The notes under the pieces are model-generated. The model saw only the letters and a list, made by a program, of their open reading frames with translations, was not told the DNA's origin and ran no database searches. From Vagococcus entomophilus (GTDB lineage Bacteria > Bacillota > Bacilli > Lactobacillales > Vagococcaceae): a stretch of 64,000 nucleotides of DNA. Location: positions 682,001 to 746,000 of the forward strand of contig NZ_NGJZ01000001.1 in the NCBI RefSeq assembly GCF_003987595.1. The letters are read 5' to 3'. The position numbers were made by a program, and so were the translations under genes. Positions 25,305 through 36,812 of this stretch are shown piece after piece (position 1 is the stretch's first letter; each line of letters begins with the position of its first letter).

Positions 25305-25973
25305 ATGAAAATAAACAAATATTTCGATCACACGCTACTTAAACCAGATGCAACACGAGAACAAATTTTGGAACTGATTCAAGAGGCTAAAGAGTATGAT
25401 TTTATGTCCGTTTGTGTAAACCCAACTTGGGTGACACTTGCAAGGAAAGAGCTTAATGGAACAGATGTCAAAGTTTGCACAGTAATTGGCTTTCCTCTAG
25501 GTGCTACAACTTCTGCTTCGAAAGCGTTTGAAGCAGCTGAAGCGCAAAAAAACGGAGCCGATGAGATTGATATGGTTTTAAATATCGGGTTATTAAAATC
25601 GGGTGAGTTAGATGCTGTAAAAGAAGATATCAAAGCAGTAGTAGCTGCTGTTTCTAAGCCAACTCTTGTAAAAGTTATTATTGAAACTTGTCTTTTAAGC
25701 GACACTGAGAAAGAAATTGCTTCTCGTTTGACCAAAGAAGCAGGTGCTGATTTTGTAAAAACTTCAACTGGTTTTTCGACTGGTGGCGCTACTGCATCCG
25801 ATGTAAAACTCATTCGTCTAAACGTGGGATCAGACGTTGGAGTCAAGGCTTCTGGTGGTGTAAAAAATATGTCTGACGTTAAAAAAATGATTGCTGCGGG
25901 TGCTACTCGAATTGGAACGAGTTCTGGTGTGAAAATCATTTCAGATCAAAAAGTCACAGAAGACACGTATTAA
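25305..25973 (+). CDS. deoC: Deoxyribose-phosphate aldolase DeoC
   Basis: A 222-residue class I aldolase splitting 2-deoxyribose-5-phosphate into glyceraldehyde-3-phosphate and acetaldehyde. The Schiff-base lysine is K152 in F-V-K-T-S-T-G-F; D89 and K181 complete the site. It stands alone, with AAAGGAG and its own terminator, away from other nucleoside catabolic genes. Confidence 0.95.
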   Translation: MKINKYFDHTLLKPDATREQILELIQEAKEYDFMSVCVNPTWVTLARKELNGTDVKVCTVIGFPLGATTSASKAFEAAEAQKNGADEIDMVLNIGLLKSGELDAVKEDIKAVVAAVSKPTLVKVIIETCLLSDTEKEIASRLTKEAGADFVKTSTGFSTGGATASDVKLIRLNVGSDVGVKASGGVKNMSDVKKMIAAGATRIGTSSGVKIISDQKVTEDTY

Positions 25974-25980
25974 ACCTCTA

Positions 25981-26019
25981 AAAAAGCAGACAAAATTCGT
26001 TTTATTTTGTCTGCTTTTT
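25981..26019. terminator. Bidirectional terminator between deoC and the dehydrogenase
   Basis: AAAAAGCAGACAAAAT and its exact complement with a 7-nt loop, flanked by A and T runs; serves both convergent genes. Confidence 0.85.
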
Positions 26020-26021
26020 CT

Positions 26022-27104
26022 TTAATTAAAATATGTTTCTACTTCGTTTATGGCGGTCGTGATGAGCGGAGCAGTGATTTTTTGCGGTAAGTAATGGATA
26101 GTTTCATGTGGCTGACTCGCCTTAGCCGCAATTTTTTCAATTTCTTCCTTTGAAAGAATCATCCCCATATCTTTTAAACATAGCGGTAACTCCATTTTTT
26201 GATAAAAAGGAATCAATTTTTTTATTTCAGTCCACTTATTTTCAATTGCTAGTTGGACAATAATTCCATACGCCACCTTGTTGCCATGCAGTTGCTTATG
26301 ACTTTGGGGTAAAATAGTCAGCGCATCATGAATAGAATGTGCTCCTGCACATCGACCATAGTCATCTGCAAAGCCCCCCACCATCCCTGCCAGTAAAATA
26401 TTTGTTTCCACTACTTTGGTAAAAGCTGTACTTAGTTCTTTTTCCTCCATCGATTTTAGCGCTGCGTCACTATACTTAAATAAATTTTCTTGGCACTTTT
26501 TCGCTGCAAAATAGGCCACCTCAAGCTCCACATTTTTCTCTTCAATTTGATCTAATATCGCACTGCCTTCATACCATTTGGCAAGGGTATCTCCTATCCC
26601 GGCTATCATCATTTCTTTAGGGGAATCTAAAATCACATTGGGATCAATCAGTACAAGTGTATTGGCATTTGGAAAAAGATCCACCCGTTTCATCTCACCC
26701 GTTTGAGTGTAAATTACGCTCAACCCACTGTTCGCTGCACATGTTGCTGCCAAGGTCGGAAGGATTATTACAGGTAGCTTGACTTTTGCGGCAATGGCTT
26801 TAGCCAAATCTGTATTTTTACCACCCCCAACACTAATAATGGCCTGGTAGTTCTCTTGTTCAATTTTGGGTACGAACTGGTCGCACAACTCGTCAGAAGC
26901 TTCTCCTCCATAGTAAGAAAATTCAGCTTCTACCTTTTCGAATGTGGGAAAAAAGTTCTTTGCAACGGACCAAGATTTTTTCCCTTTTAAAACAAATACT
27001 TTTTTGATCTCTCTTTGTAGCAATTCTTTTTCCAAATCCGCCCATGCCCCTTGATGACAAATATAAGTTTGGGGCGTACCTCTTACAACAATTGTCTGTT
27101 CCAT
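26022..27104 (-). CDS. Iron-containing alcohol dehydrogenase family protein (GldA/HcxA-like)
   Basis: A 360-residue metal-dependent dehydrogenase: NAD(P) loop G-G-G-K-N-T-D-L-A-K-A, T-L-A-A-T-C-A-A-N-S, and metal ligands in I-G-D-T-L-A-K, A-G-A-H-S-I-H-D and L-H-G-N-K-V. It belongs to the group containing glycerol dehydrogenase and HcxA (YbdH), which reduces 2-oxo acids. ATG 27104 after GGAGGAG is chosen over an upstream in-frame start. It is divergent from an amino acid transporter that precedes an aminotransferase, which favours a 2-oxo acid substrate; this is inference. Confidence 0.8.
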   Translation of the reverse strand: MEQTIVVRGTPQTYICHQGAWADLEKELLQREIKKVFVLKGKKSWSVAKNFFPTFEKVEAEFSYYGGEASDELCDQFVPKIEQENYQAIISVGGGKNTDLAKAIAAKVKLPVIILPTLAATCAANSGLSVIYTQTGEMKRVDLFPNANTLVLIDPNVILDSPKEMMIAGIGDTLAKWYEGSAILDQIEEKNVELEVAYFAAKKCQENLFKYSDAALKSMEEKELSTAFTKVVETNILLAGMVGGFADDYGRCAGAHSIHDALTILPQSHKQLHGNKVAYGIIVQLAIENKWTEIKKLIPFYQKMELPLCLKDMGMILSKEEIEKIAAKASQPHETIHYLPQKITAPLITTAINEVETYFN

Positions 27105-27203
27105 TTCTGCTCCTCCATTTATACAATTTATATACATATATAATAACATATCATTCCTTTTTATGCTTTATTTTTGAATAAAATTTATTAATTCAATTAA
27201 ATA

Positions 27204-27232
27204 TTGCATATTATTCCATTTTGTTTTATAAT
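27204..27232 (+). promoter_or_regulatory. Promoter of the fused amino acid transporter
   Basis: TTGCAT (27204-27209), 17 bp, TATAAT (27227-27232). Confidence 0.7.
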
Positions 27233-27264
27233 ATGAAAGAAAATGAAATAAGGGAGTTATGAAA

Positions 27265-28734
27265 ATGAAAAATAAAGGTTTAAGCATACTGTTTTCACTG
27301 TTAGCGACTTTGCTAGTAGCCACCTCTTTACTACCAGCTTTTACAGCTTCAGCTGATACAACTCAAAAAGATCCAGTTTATGAAAAAATTAAACAAAAAG
27401 GTGAAATCATTGTTGGACTATCTGCCGACTACGCTCCGTATGAATTCCATACAACAATAGATGGGAAAGATACAATTGTAGGATTTGATATCTCGATTGC
27501 TCAAAAGATAGCCGATGATTTAGGTGTGAAGTTAAAGATTGAAGAGTTAGGGTTTGATGCTCTTCTTGGTGCGATGAAGACTGGAAAAATCGACATGATC
27601 GTATCTGGCATGTCGATTACGGAGGAAAGATTAAAGGAAGTTAATTTTTCTAATCCTTATCTTACAGTAACCCAAAGATTAGTTTTAAGAAAAACGGATA
27701 AAGATAAATACAAATCTTTTGAGGACTTTTCTGGAAAAACAATTGCTGTTCAAAAACAAACTACGCAAGAAGCATTAGCAAAAAATGAAATTTCTACCGC
27801 AGAAACGACTTCTTTACAAAAAATTCCTGATGTTATCATGAACGTTACGAATAAAAAAGCAGATGCTGCTATTATTGAGGAACCTGTAGCAGAAGCGTAC
27901 TTGCAACAAAATAAAGAACTCACTTTTTCTGACTTAAAATTTGAAAATGGAAAAAAAGAGACAGCCGTGGCTGTTCCTAAAAATGCCCCTACTTTGTTAA
28001 AGAGTATCAATGATTCTATTGCAACCATCAAAAAAGAAAACTTGCTACCAAAATATAAAAAAGAAGCCAACGCCTTAATGTTTGATAATAAGTCCTTCTT
28101 ACAAAAATATGGTTCTTATTATGTGAAAGGTACTGGATATACCATTTTACTTGCGTTCATTGGTGTGTTATTCGGAGCTATTTTTGGGGGAATCCTAGCC
28201 CTTTTAAAATTATCTCACAACGGATTTTTAAGATTTTTGGCCTCAGCGTATATTGAGTATGTCCGTGGGACACCATTGCTTGTTCAAATTTTCTTGGTGT
28301 ACTTTGGAACAGCTGTCATTGGTTTAGATTTGTCTAAAATGGTTGCTGGTTGTATTGCTTTAGCTCTAAATAGTGGTGCCTATGTTGCCGAGATTATCCG
28401 TGCTGGAATTAAATCTGTAAACAAAGGTCAAACGGAAGCTGCACGTTCTCTTGGGATGAACCAATCACAAGCAATGCGTTTTATTATTTTCCCACAAGCC
28501 ATTAAAAGTATCTTACCTGCGCTTGGAAATGAATTTGTGACCGTCATTAAAGAATCTTCTGTAATTTCTGTGATTGGAGTTGCAGAGCTTATGTTCCAAG
28601 CAGGAAATGTGCAAGGTGCAAGTTTCAAGCCGTTCTTGCCTTACTTAATCGTATCCTTGATTTACTTTGTTTTAACCTTCACTATTTCGAAATTATTAGG
28701 TGTTGCTGAAAGGAGAATGAGCACAAGTGATTAA
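27265..28734 (+). CDS. Amino acid ABC transporter, substrate-binding protein fused to permease
   Basis: A 489-residue two-domain protein. A signal peptide (residues 1-31, cleavage near T-A-S-A-D) precedes an SBP_bac_3 receptor (about 35-270) with [10 protein letters not shown] and G-F-D-I-S-I-A, then a permease (about 285-485) with [10 protein letters not shown] and the EAA loop T-E-A-A-R-S-L-G-M. Such fusions are common in lactic acid bacteria. ATG 27265 lies 8 nt from AGGGAG; ATG 27259 is too close. The ATPase gene follows with overlap. Confidence 0.93.
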   Translation: MKNKGLSILFSLLATLLVATSLLPAFTASADTTQKDPVYEKIKQKGEIIVGLSADYAPYEFHTTIDGKDTIVGFDISIAQKIADDLGVKLKIEELGFDALLGAMKTGKIDMIVSGMSITEERLKEVNFSNPYLTVTQRLVLRKTDKDKYKSFEDFSGKTIAVQKQTTQEALAKNEISTAETTSLQKIPDVIMNVTNKKADAAIIEEPVAEAYLQQNKELTFSDLKFENGKKETAVAVPKNAPTLLKSINDSIATIKKENLLPKYKKEANALMFDNKSFLQKYGSYYVKGTGYTILLAFIGVLFGAIFGGILALLKLSHNGFLRFLASAYIEYVRGTPLLVQIFLVYFGTAVIGLDLSKMVAGCIALALNSGAYVAEIIRAGIKSVNKGQTEAARSLGMNQSQAMRFIIFPQAIKSILPALGNEFVTVIKESSVISVIGVAELMFQAGNVQGASFKPFLPYLIVSLIYFVLTFTISKLLGVAERRMSTSD

Positions 28735-29449
28735 TATTAAAAATCTACATAAAAGCTTTGGTAAAAATAATGTGTTAAAAGGAGTTGATTTAACAGTCAG
28801 CTCTGGGGAAGTTGTAGTAATTATTGGCCCATCCGGAAGTGGGAAAAGTACGTTTCTTCGTTGTTTAAATCTGTTAGAAGAACCTACAGATGGAACGATT
28901 GAATTTGAAGGGAAAAATTTGCTTTCCAAAGAAACCAACATCAATCATCTTCGTCAAAAAATGGGGATGGTATTTCAAAATTTCAATCTCTTCCCTTTGA
29001 AAACTGTTCTAGAAAATCTTACCATCAGTCCGATTAAAGTCAAAGGAATCGAGAAAAAAGCAGCAGAGACAAACGCTCTGGCTTTATTAGAACAAGTTGG
29101 ACTTCAAGATAAAGCGCAAAGCTACCCTTCCAAACTATCTGGTGGGCAACAACAACGGGTAGCGATTGCTAGGGCTTTAGCGATGGATCCAGATGTCATG
29201 TTATTTGATGAACCAACCTCAGCACTTGACCCGGAAATGGTTGGAGAAGTGTTAAGTGTAATGAAAAACTTAGCCGACAATGGAATGACCATGGTGATTG
29301 TTACCCACGAGATGGGTTTTGCCAAAGAGGTTGCTGATCGTGTTATCTTTATGGACGAAGGAATTATCCAGGAACAAGGAAGTTCAAAAGAAGTGTTTGA
29401 AGCGCCTAAAAATGCAAGAACAAAAGACTTTTTAGGGAAAGTATTATAA
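28727..29449 (+). CDS. Amino acid ABC transporter ATP-binding protein (second system)
   Basis: A 240-residue GlnQ-type ATPase with [17 protein letters not shown] and [16 protein letters not shown] start overlaps the upstream stop by 8 bp. It energises the fused receptor-permease. Confidence 0.93.
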   Translation: MINIKNLHKSFGKNNVLKGVDLTVSSGEVVVIIGPSGSGKSTFLRCLNLLEEPTDGTIEFEGKNLLSKETNINHLRQKMGMVFQNFNLFPLKTVLENLTISPIKVKGIEKKAAETNALALLEQVGLQDKAQSYPSKLSGGQQQRVAIARALAMDPDVMLFDEPTSALDPEMVGEVLSVMKNLADNGMTMVIVTHEMGFAKEVADRVIFMDEGIIQEQGSSKEVFEAPKNARTKDFLGKVL

Positions 29450-29464
29450 AATAAAGATAGCTAA

Positions 29465-29503
29465 AAAATCAGAGGCGAACGTTTTGTTTTCGCCTCTGAT
29501 TTT
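29465..29503 (+). terminator. Terminator after the second amino acid transporter
   Basis: AAAATCAGAGGCGAA and exact complement with a 9-nt loop, 16 bp past the ATPase stop. The aminotransferase start is only 30 bp further, so read-through or a hidden promoter must express it. Confidence 0.8.
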
Positions 29504-29532
29504 CAATAAAACGATAAAGGAGTCATGAAACT

Positions 29533-30684
29533 ATGGACATTCAAAATATTGCAAAAAAACATCAAACTCCCGAAGAAAATATTTTAATGGATATTGGAAC
29601 CCTTGCCAGTAAAACTCAAGGTCTAATCGATTTATCCATTGGAGATCCTGACTTAATAACAGATTCAAGTATAATTGAGGCTGCTTTTGCCGATGTTAAA
29701 AAAGGACATACAAAATATACAGCTTCTGATGGTAGTAGCGAGTTTATCCAAGCTGTTGCTGATTTTTATCAACATCACTACCAATTGTCATTTAATCCTG
29801 AACAAATTCGTGCAACAGTCGGTGCACTGCAAGGGATGTATCTAACCATGCAAGCCATTCTTAATCCAGGTGATGAAGTGATTATTCATGAGCCCTACTT
29901 CTCTCCTTACAAGGATCAAGTTTTATTTGCTGGTGGAACTCCAGTCTTCATCCCAACTTTTGAAAAAGATGGCTTTCAAATTGACTTAGAAATTTTGAAA
30001 AATGCAATTACGGATAAGACAAAAGCTCTGATTATCAATTCACCTAACAACCCTACTGGTGCGGTTTTTACCCCTGAAACTTTCAAAGGGATAGCGGATC
30101 TTGCTATCGAACATGATTTTTATATTCTTTCAGACGAAGTTTACGAATCATTTAGTTTCTATGAAAAATTCGTCCCAATGGCAACATTCGCTCCAAACAA
30201 TACAATTACTTTTGGGAGTTTTTCAAAGGCTTTTGCAATGACTGGTTGGAGAATTGGCTATATGATTTCCCCACCTTATATCAATAGTGTTGCCAAATTA
30301 ATTAATGAAAGTATTACTTATTCTGCTCCCACTCCCTCACAAAGAGCTGGAATCTACGCATTGAAACATGCTGACGAATTAATTCCTAAGGTAACTTCCA
30401 CATTTAAGGAACGACTAGAATATGTTGAAAAAAGGGTTTCTAATATCCCGTTTCTTTCTCTTCATCCAGTAAAAGGAAGTATATATGCTTTTATCAATAT
30501 TGAAAAAACTGGCCTGACCTCAGTAGCGTTTGTTGAAAAATTATTGACTGAAAAAAAAGTTCTATTGATACCAGGTAAAGCATTTGGAAAAAATGTTGGG
30601 GATAATTACGTCCGCCTTGCTGCAACTCAAAATATCTCAACGCTCAAACAAGCATTTGACCTAATTGAAACACTTTCTTTTTAA
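29533..30684 (+). CDS. Class I/II aminotransferase
   Basis: A 383-residue fold-type I PLP aminotransferase: D-L-S-I-G-D-P-D near the N-terminus, N-S-P-N-N-P-T-G (169-176), Y-I-L-S-D-E-V-Y and the Schiff-base K232 in S-F-S-K-A-F-A-M-T-G-W-R. The amino acid is not readable. It follows the fused transporter and is near a divergent HcxA-like dehydrogenase. Confidence 0.88.
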   Translation: MDIQNIAKKHQTPEENILMDIGTLASKTQGLIDLSIGDPDLITDSSIIEAAFADVKKGHTKYTASDGSSEFIQAVADFYQHHYQLSFNPEQIRATVGALQGMYLTMQAILNPGDEVIIHEPYFSPYKDQVLFAGGTPVFIPTFEKDGFQIDLEILKNAITDKTKALIINSPNNPTGAVFTPETFKGIADLAIEHDFYILSDEVYESFSFYEKFVPMATFAPNNTITFGSFSKAFAMTGWRIGYMISPPYINSVAKLINESITYSAPTPSQRAGIYALKHADELIPKVTSTFKERLEYVEKRVSNIPFLSLHPVKGSIYAFINIEKTGLTSVAFVEKLLTEKKVLLIPGKAFGKNVGDNYVRLAATQNISTLKQAFDLIETLSF

Positions 30685-30757
30685 ATAATTAAAAATCCGT
30701 GGAGGTAAGTTTTGAGTTATTTCCACGGCTCAATAAATGTTTATTAACAAAAATAGT

Positions 30758-30810
30758 ATAGCACGAGTGAAAAACATTTCCCATTGGAAAATAGTTTTCA
30801 CTCGTGCTAT
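30758..30810. terminator. Terminator of the fatty acid synthesis operon
   Basis: A 16-bp perfect outer stem (30758-30773 with 30795-30810) around an inner TTTCC/GGAAA hairpin, followed on the minus strand by an A/T-rich run with T5. It ends the accA transcript and may also stop the convergent aminotransferase. Confidence 0.7.
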
Positions 30811-30828
30811 TACTTAGATTAGGCTATT

Positions 30829-31623
30829 TTAAAATTTTCTAAAACGTTCATAACGTTTGACTAATAACTCACTTACTGTTAATTTTTTTAGCTCTGTCAG
30901 TTTTTCAACAAGAGCTTTTTGGATCATTCGATCAATTTTCTCTTGATCCAAATCCTCACCATTGAACGTTTCTGGAATTAGTTTGTCAATAACATCAAGT
31001 TCTTTTAGTTCAGTAGCGGTAATTTTCATGATTTCAGCTGCTTCAGAAGCTCGTTTGCTATCTTTCCACATAATGGACGCAAATCCTTCTGGTGAAAGAA
31101 TCGCATACATTGTATGTTCCAGCATCCAAACCTCGTCTGCTAAAGCAAGCGCAAGCGCACCACCACTTCCACCTTCGCCAATGATGATCGAAATAATTGG
31201 TACACGAAGATCGCTCATCTCTAATAAATTTTTGGCAATTGCTTCCCCTTCGCCTCTTTCTTCGGCCTCTACACCACAAAACGCGCCAGCAGTATTGACC
31301 AATAAAACAATCGGTCTACCAAACTTTTCAGCTTGTTTCATCAAGCGAAGAGCCTTTCTGTAGCCTTCGGGATGAGGTGAACCAAAATTACGTTCGATAT
31401 TATCTGGAAGGTTTCTTCCTTTTTGAATACCCACAACGGTCACAGGTTGCCCTTCTAATGTTGCAATTCCACCGACAATAGCCTTATCATCTCCATAAGT
31501 TCGGTCTCCGTGTAATTCAATAAAGTCTTCAAAGACATGTTCAATATAATCAAGTGAAGTCGGACGGTCTTGAGCCCTAGCAAGTTTTACAATATCATTT
31601 GCAGATTTTTGTCCATTTGTCAT
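30829..31623 (-). CDS. accA: Acetyl-CoA carboxylase carboxyltransferase subunit alpha
   Basis: A 264-residue crotonase-fold subunit with R-P-T-S-L-D-Y-I near the N-terminus, [12 protein letters not shown] and [11 protein letters not shown]. With AccD it transfers the carboxyl group from biotin to acetyl-CoA. Last gene of the fab operon; its ATG overlaps the accD stop (ATGA). Confidence 0.96.
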   Translation of the reverse strand: MTNGQKSANDIVKLARAQDRPTSLDYIEHVFEDFIELHGDRTYGDDKAIVGGIATLEGQPVTVVGIQKGRNLPDNIERNFGSPHPEGYRKALRLMKQAEKFGRPIVLLVNTAGAFCGVEAEERGEGEAIAKNLLEMSDLRVPIISIIIGEGGSGGALALALADEVWMLEHTMYAILSPEGFASIMWKDSKRASEAAEIMKITATELKELDVIDKLIPETFNGEDLDQEKIDRMIQKALVEKLTELKKLTVSELLVKRYERFRKF

Positions 31624-32495
31624 TTGGTCTCAGCCTCCTTAGAATTATGTAAAGAAAGGAGGTGCCCTAATGCAAGGGGCAATTCATTTCGTGGTACAAT
31701 TTTGTCAACAAATCCATGTTTCAACAAAAATTCAGCACGTTGAAAATCTTCTGGTAACTCTTGCTTAATGGTTTGTTCAATGACACGTCTGCCAGCAAAA
31801 CCAATTAAAGCTTGGGGCTCAGCTAAGATAATGTCACCTTGCATGGCAAAGCTAGCTGTGACCCCACCAGTAGTTGGATCTGTCAGAACAGTTATATAGA
31901 ATAATCCAGCATTACTATGTCTTTTAACTGCTGCTGAGATCTTAGCCATCTGCATGAGCGAAAATATTCCTTCTTGCATTCTAGCACCACCTGAGGCGGT
32001 AAAAAGCACAACTGGTAGCGTAAGCTCTTGCGCTCGCTCAAATACTTTTGTAATCTTTTCTCCTACAACTGTCCCCATGCTTCCCATGATAAAATTAGTA
32101 TCCATTACCCCGATTACAACTTCTTGATTAGAGATGCTTGCTTTTCCTGTGACAATGGCATCCTTTAATCCTGTTTGCTCTTGTAACTTAGCAATTTTTT
32201 CAGGATAATCCGGAAATTTTATGGGGTCTTTTGTCGTCAGATTTTCGTCCCATTCTTCAAATGAATCTTTATCTACAGTCAAACAAACCCGTTCTCTTGC
32301 ACCTATCCTAAAACAATAGCCGCAATGTGTACAAACCTTTTCATCCCCTAAATTTTTACTGTAGATGGCTTTTTTACAATTTGGACACTTGGCCCACATA
32401 TTATCTGGTACGTAGGGTTTGTTTACTTTATCTTGTGTATTTATCTCCCGATTAGGATTGATCCGAATATAGTTTTTCTTTTTAAATAACGCCAT
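31620..32495 (-). CDS. accD: Acetyl-CoA carboxylase carboxyltransferase subunit beta
   Basis: A 291-residue subunit with an N-terminal four-cysteine zinc ribbon (C-P-N-C and C-T-H-C) and the crotonase core with G-G-A-R-M-Q-E-G and T-D-P-T-T-G-G-V. Forms the carboxyltransferase with AccA. Confidence 0.96.
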   Translation of the reverse strand: MALFKKKNYIRINPNREINTQDKVNKPYVPDNMWAKCPNCKKAIYSKNLGDEKVCTHCGYCFRIGARERVCLTVDKDSFEEWDENLTTKDPIKFPDYPEKIAKLQEQTGLKDAIVTGKASISNQEVVIGVMDTNFIMGSMGTVVGEKITKVFERAQELTLPVVLFTASGGARMQEGIFSLMQMAKISAAVKRHSNAGLFYITVLTDPTTGGVTASFAMQGDIILAEPQALIGFAGRRVIEQTIKQELPEDFQRAEFLLKHGFVDKIVPRNELPLALGHLLSLHNSKEAETK

Positions 32496-32509
32496 ACCAA
32501 TCCTCCTAA

Positions 32510-33880
32510 CTAAACTTCTTTTTCAGGTTTCCAGGCTGGTAAAAAGGTCTCCTGTAAAAAGCTTGTATCATATTCCCCCGAAATGACAGCTGGATGTGCA
32601 ATTAAATCAAGTTGAAATTCTTGATTGGTTACGACACCATCTGTGACTAGCTCTTCTAGAGCGCGTTGCATTTTTACTAGTGCTTCTAGACGATCACTGC
32701 CATGGACAATTACCTTAGCTATCATTGAGTCATAAAACGGTGGAATCGTATAGCCATTATAGACGGCACTATCGACACGTAAGCCAAGACCTCCAGCTGG
32801 CAACAAGAGATTCTGAATTGTGCCAGGCGAAGGAGCAAAATGAAATGCTGGGTTTTCGGCGTTAATGCGACATTCAATGGCATGCCCTGTAACTTGAATA
32901 TCTTTTTGTTGATATTTTAAAGGTTCGCCAAAAGCAATTTCTATTTGTGCTTTGACCAAATCAACCCCTGTAACCATCTCTGTCACAGGATGCTCTACTT
33001 GAATTCTAGTATTCATTTCCATGAAATAAAACGAACCTGTTTGGTCCATTAAGAACTCAATTGTTCCAGCATTTTCATACTTAACCGCTTTTGCTGCCCG
33101 AACAGCGGCTGCGCCAATTTCTTTGCGCGTTTCATCTGAAAGAGCAATGGATGGAGACTCTTCCAAAACTTTTTGATTATTTCGTTGCAAAGAGCAATCA
33201 CGTTCCCCTAAATGAATAACATTTCCAAAAGAGTCACCTAGAATTTGGACTTCAATATGACGAGCTGGGTAAATAATCTTTTCTAGATACATTTGCCCAT
33301 CACCAAAGGCAGCAAGTGCTTCTTGTTGCGCTGATGTAAATTGTTCTGGCAATTTTTCTGGAGAAAGTATTTTACGGATCCCTTTTCCACCACCACCAGC
33401 AGAGGCTTTTAGCATCACTGGATAGCCCAGAGTAGCGGCCACTGTTAAAGCTTCCTCAACCGTTTTGACTGGGCCATCGCTTCCTGGAATGACTGGAACA
33501 TTCGCTTCAATCATCAATTTGCGTGCATTCACCTTATTTCCCATCTCATCAATGGTCTCAGGTCGTGGCCCGATAAACTTGACATTACACTCCTCGCACA
33601 TTGTTGCAAATGTCGAGTTTTCTGATAGGAAACCAAAACCAGGATGAATGGCCTCAGCATTTGTCACAATAGCAGCACTTAAAACATGTTGCATGTTTAA
33701 ATAAGAATCTGTAGCTTTGGCTGGTCCAATACAAATCGCCTCATCTGCTAATTGAGTATGTAAGGCCTCTCTATCAGCAGTTGAAAAAACAGCGACTGTC
33801 CGGATGCCTAATTCGCGACATGCTCGAATGATTCGAACAGCTATTTCTCCTCTGTTTGCTACCAATATTTTATTAAACAT
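32510..33880 (-). CDS. accC: Biotin carboxylase
   Basis: A 456-residue ATP-grasp enzyme carboxylating biotin on AccB: start [14 protein letters not shown], glycine loop [23 protein letters not shown] 33880 gives the family start; GGAG overlaps the end of fabZ. Confidence 0.96.
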   Translation of the reverse strand: MFNKILVANRGEIAVRIIRACRELGIRTVAVFSTADREALHTQLADEAICIGPAKATDSYLNMQHVLSAAIVTNAEAIHPGFGFLSENSTFATMCEECNVKFIGPRPETIDEMGNKVNARKLMIEANVPVIPGSDGPVKTVEEALTVAATLGYPVMLKASAGGGGKGIRKILSPEKLPEQFTSAQQEALAAFGDGQMYLEKIIYPARHIEVQILGDSFGNVIHLGERDCSLQRNNQKVLEESPSIALSDETRKEIGAAAVRAAKAVKYENAGTIEFLMDQTGSFYFMEMNTRIQVEHPVTEMVTGVDLVKAQIEIAFGEPLKYQQKDIQVTGHAIECRINAENPAFHFAPSPGTIQNLLLPAGGLGLRVDSAVYNGYTIPPFYDSMIAKVIVHGSDRLEALVKMQRALEELVTDGVVTNQEFQLDLIAHPAVISGEYDTSFLQETFLPAWKPEKEV

Positions 33881-33884
33881 ATTT

Positions 33885-34313
33885 CTACACTCCAATGATA
33901 AATGTCATTAATGCCTCACATACTTTTTTATCTTCTACCCAAGCGGTTGCTTTTCCAACACCGATATTACGTTTTTGTTTGATAATTTCCATTTCTAAAC
34001 GCAGTACATCTCCTGGGACTACTTTTTGACGGAATTTTACTTTATCGATGCCACCTAGATAGCCTGTTTTCCCTTCAAATTCTGGGGTTTTTAGCAAAGG
34101 AATAGAGCCTGTTTGTGCTAGAGCTTCTAAAATTAAAACGCCTGGCATAACAGGTTCTCCTGGGAAATGTCCTGGGAAAAAGTGTTCGTTGTAAGTAACG
34201 TTTTTAATCGCCACAACACGCTTTCCTGGCTCAAGTTCAATCACTTTATCGACCATCATGATTGGGTAACGGTTTGGAATAATTTCCATAATTTCATTAA
34301 CATTTAATTGCAT
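33885..34313 (-). CDS. fabZ: 3-hydroxyacyl-ACP dehydratase FabZ
   Basis: A 142-residue hot-dog-fold dehydratase with catalytic H49 in F-F-P-G-H-F-P and E63 in I-L-E-A-L-A-Q. Removes water in each elongation cycle; in some enterococci a second homologue (FabN) also isomerises, and sequence alone here points to FabZ by context. Confidence 0.94.
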   Translation of the reverse strand: MQLNVNEIMEIIPNRYPIMMVDKVIELEPGKRVVAIKNVTYNEHFFPGHFPGEPVMPGVLILEALAQTGSIPLLKTPEFEGKTGYLGGIDKVKFRQKVVPGDVLRLEMEIIKQKRNIGVGKATAWVEDKKVCEALMTFIIGV

Positions 34314-34325
34314 TTCTTTCTCCTC

Positions 34326-34811
34326 CTAATCGATACGGAACAACGGCTGACCGTATTCAACAACTTCTTCATTTTCAACTAAAATTTCCGTAACAGTTCC
34401 TGCTAGGTCACTTGTAATCTCATTCATTAATTTCATTGCTTCAACAATGCAAAGTGTTTCTCCCACTGCTACTTTATCGCCTACTTTTTTAAACGCTGGC
34501 TTTTCTGGGGCACTACTCAAATACACCACTCCGACAATTGGTGAATCCACAGTCTTACCCGATGGCGTACTTGACTCGCTTGTTTCTTCTTGCTTACTAG
34601 CAAAAGCTTGGGTCTCAGCTGTTGGCGCCACAGGAGCATTCGTTGGTGCTGTACTCAGTGGACCACTTTGAGGACTAGTAGCAGGAGTCGTTGGCGCAAA
34701 GCCTTCATTTTTGCTCAAATGAAGTTCAACATTGTCAATGGTTAAGTCTAATGTTTTAACCGTTGAAGTGTCAAACTGAGCTAATAAATCTTTCACTTCT
34801 GAAACATTCAT
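34326..34811 (-). CDS. accB: Biotin carboxyl carrier protein
   Basis: A 161-residue carrier. A linker rich in Ala, Pro, Thr and Ser (about 40-85) leads to the biotinyl domain with K127 in E-A-M-K-L-M-N-E. Confidence 0.95.
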   Translation of the reverse strand: MNVSEVKDLLAQFDTSTVKTLDLTIDNVELHLSKNEGFAPTTPATSPQSGPLSTAPTNAPVAPTAETQAFASKQEETSESSTPSGKTVDSPIVGVVYLSSAPEKPAFKKVGDKVAVGETLCIVEAMKLMNEITSDLAGTVTEILVENEEVVEYGQPLFRID

Positions 34812-34813
34812 TT

Positions 34814-36052
34814 TTACTTAGCCTCCCACTTTTTAAAGCAAATAACTGCATTATGTCCACCAAATCCCATGGAATTACTTAGTGCATAATTTACTTTTTG
34901 AGCACGTCCCACTTTTGGTACATAATCTAAGTCACAATCTTCACTCGTTTCTTCAAGTCCCGCGGTTGGCGGAACAAAGTCATCTTGAATTGCTCCCACA
35001 CAAGCCATTGCTTCTACAGCACCAGCTGCACCTAATAAATGTCCGGTCATACTCTTAGTACTTGAAATTGCAATGTTATAAGCTTGATCACCAAAAGCGT
35101 ATTTAATCGCTGCGGTTTCTGCACCATCATTTGGTGGTGTACTTGTCCCATGTGCATTAATGTAGTCTACTTGTTCAGGCGTGATTCCCGCTTCAGCCAT
35201 CGCTTGTTGCATGGCTTTTCCAGCACCAGAACCATCCGGAGTTGGACTTGTCATATGGTATGCATCACTCGTTGAGCCATATCCCACTACTTCACCATAA
35301 ATCTTAGCGCCACGTGCTAAAGCGTGTTCCAATTCTTCTAGTACAAGAATTCCACCGCCTTCTCCCATTACAAAACCATTACGCTCTTTGTCAAATGGAA
35401 TAGAGGCTCTTAGTGGATCAGTAGCTTCGCTAAGTGCGGTCAATGCAGCAAATCCAGAAATACCGATTTCACAAACAGTTGCTTCTGCACCACCAGCTAA
35501 AATTACATCAGAGTAGCCATGTTTGATATTGCGGTATGCTTCCCCAATCGCATTATTTCCAGAAGCACATGCTGTGACAATACACGTACAAATTCCTTTT
35601 GCTCCAACACGCATCGCAATATTTCCTGCAGCCATATTGCTAATCGCCATTGGGACAAAGAACGGAGCTACACGTTTAGGACCACGATCATGCATTTTGA
35701 TGACTTGTTCTTGAATTGTATTCATTCCGCCAATTCCAGAGCTAACCATTACGCCAAAACGATCCACGTCGATTTTTTCTGTATCCAGTTGACTATCTGT
35801 TACAGCTTGTACTGCAGCCGCAACACCATATTGTGAAAATAGATCCAAGCGTTTTGTTGCTTTTTTCTCCATGTATAGAGTTGGTTCAAAATCTTTGACT
35901 TCTGCTGCAACAGTAATGCCTGTTTCTGAGGCATCAAATTTAGCAATTGGCGCAATCCCTACATTTCCTGCTTTAATATTTTCCCAGTATTCAGCAGCTG
36001 TGTTTCCTAATGGGGTAATCGCCCCTTGACCTGTAATTACGACTCTTTTCAT
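34814..36052 (-). CDS. fabF: 3-oxoacyl-ACP synthase II (FabF)
   Basis: A 412-residue condensing enzyme with C162 in T-A-C-A-S-G, H-G-T-S-T-P and [14 protein letters not shown]. It elongates acyl-ACP with malonyl-ACP. Confidence 0.95.
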   Translation of the reverse strand: MKRVVITGQGAITPLGNTAAEYWENIKAGNVGIAPIAKFDASETGITVAAEVKDFEPTLYMEKKATKRLDLFSQYGVAAAVQAVTDSQLDTEKIDVDRFGVMVSSGIGGMNTIQEQVIKMHDRGPKRVAPFFVPMAISNMAAGNIAMRVGAKGICTCIVTACASGNNAIGEAYRNIKHGYSDVILAGGAEATVCEIGISGFAALTALSEATDPLRASIPFDKERNGFVMGEGGGILVLEELEHALARGAKIYGEVVGYGSTSDAYHMTSPTPDGSGAGKAMQQAMAEAGITPEQVDYINAHGTSTPPNDGAETAAIKYAFGDQAYNIAISSTKSMTGHLLGAAGAVEAMACVGAIQDDFVPPTAGLEETSEDCDLDYVPKVGRAQKVNYALSNSMGFGGHNAVICFKKWEAK

Positions 36053-36062
36053 GATATCCTCC

Positions 36063-36797
36063 TTATCCGTTCATAACCATTCCGCCATCAACATTTAGTA
36101 CTTGGCCTGTAATGTAACGGTTTTTAGCTAGAAAAACTGCTGTTTGGGCAACATCTGCAACTGTTCCGAATTTTTTAAGCGGAATTTGTTGTTTAGCTGC
36201 ATCTTTGACTTTTTCGCTTAATACTTCTGTCATGTCGGTATCAATGAAGCCGGGCGCAATCGCATTACACGTAATCCCTCTTGCTGCTAATTCTCTTGCA
36301 GTTGATTTTGTTAAACCAATTACTCCTGCTTTACTTGCAGCATAGTTTGCCTGACCAGCATTTCCGATTAGACCACTTACGCTAGACATATTAATAATCG
36401 TACCTGATTTTTGTTTCAACATCACACTACTTGCTTGTTGAATGGTGTTGAATGTTCCTTTTAGATTGACATTGATTACTTGCTCAAAATCAGACTCTGT
36501 CATGCGCATAATTAATTTATCATTGGTGATTCCCGCATTGTTTACCAACACATCGACACTACCAAATGTTTCTTTTGCTTCTGAAATCAGTTTCTTTGCT
36601 TGGTCAAAATACTGAACATCTGCAGCTACAAAATGGGTCTTAACACCGTGACTTTCAATTTCTTGAATGAGTTCTTTTGAGGGCTCTTTACGTCCATTAA
36701 GAACAATATTTGCTCCTTCTTTAGCAAACGCTAGCGCAATCTCTTTTCCGATTCCCCTTGAACTTCCTGTTACAATAACTGTTTTTTCTTTCAACAT
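36063..36797 (-). CDS. fabG: 3-oxoacyl-ACP reductase FabG
   Basis: A 244-residue short-chain dehydrogenase with T-G-S-S-R-G-I-G, N-N-A-G-I-T, catalytic Ser and Y-A-A-S-K-A-G, and the C-terminal G-Q-V-L-N-V-D-G-G. NADPH-dependent reduction of 3-oxoacyl-ACP. Confidence 0.96.
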   Translation of the reverse strand: MLKEKTVIVTGSSRGIGKEIALAFAKEGANIVLNGRKEPSKELIQEIESHGVKTHFVAADVQYFDQAKKLISEAKETFGSVDVLVNNAGITNDKLIMRMTESDFEQVINVNLKGTFNTIQQASSVMLKQKSGTIINMSSVSGLIGNAGQANYAASKAGVIGLTKSTARELAARGITCNAIAPGFIDTDMTEVLSEKVKDAAKQQIPLKKFGTVADVAQTAVFLAKNRYITGQVLNVDGGMVMNG

Positions 36798-36812
36798 TGA
36801 TATCGCCTCCTT

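Noticed and set aside
25379..25939. 186-codon frame antisense to deoC
   Set aside because: No ribosome binding site and low-complexity composition; deoC on the other strand is certain.
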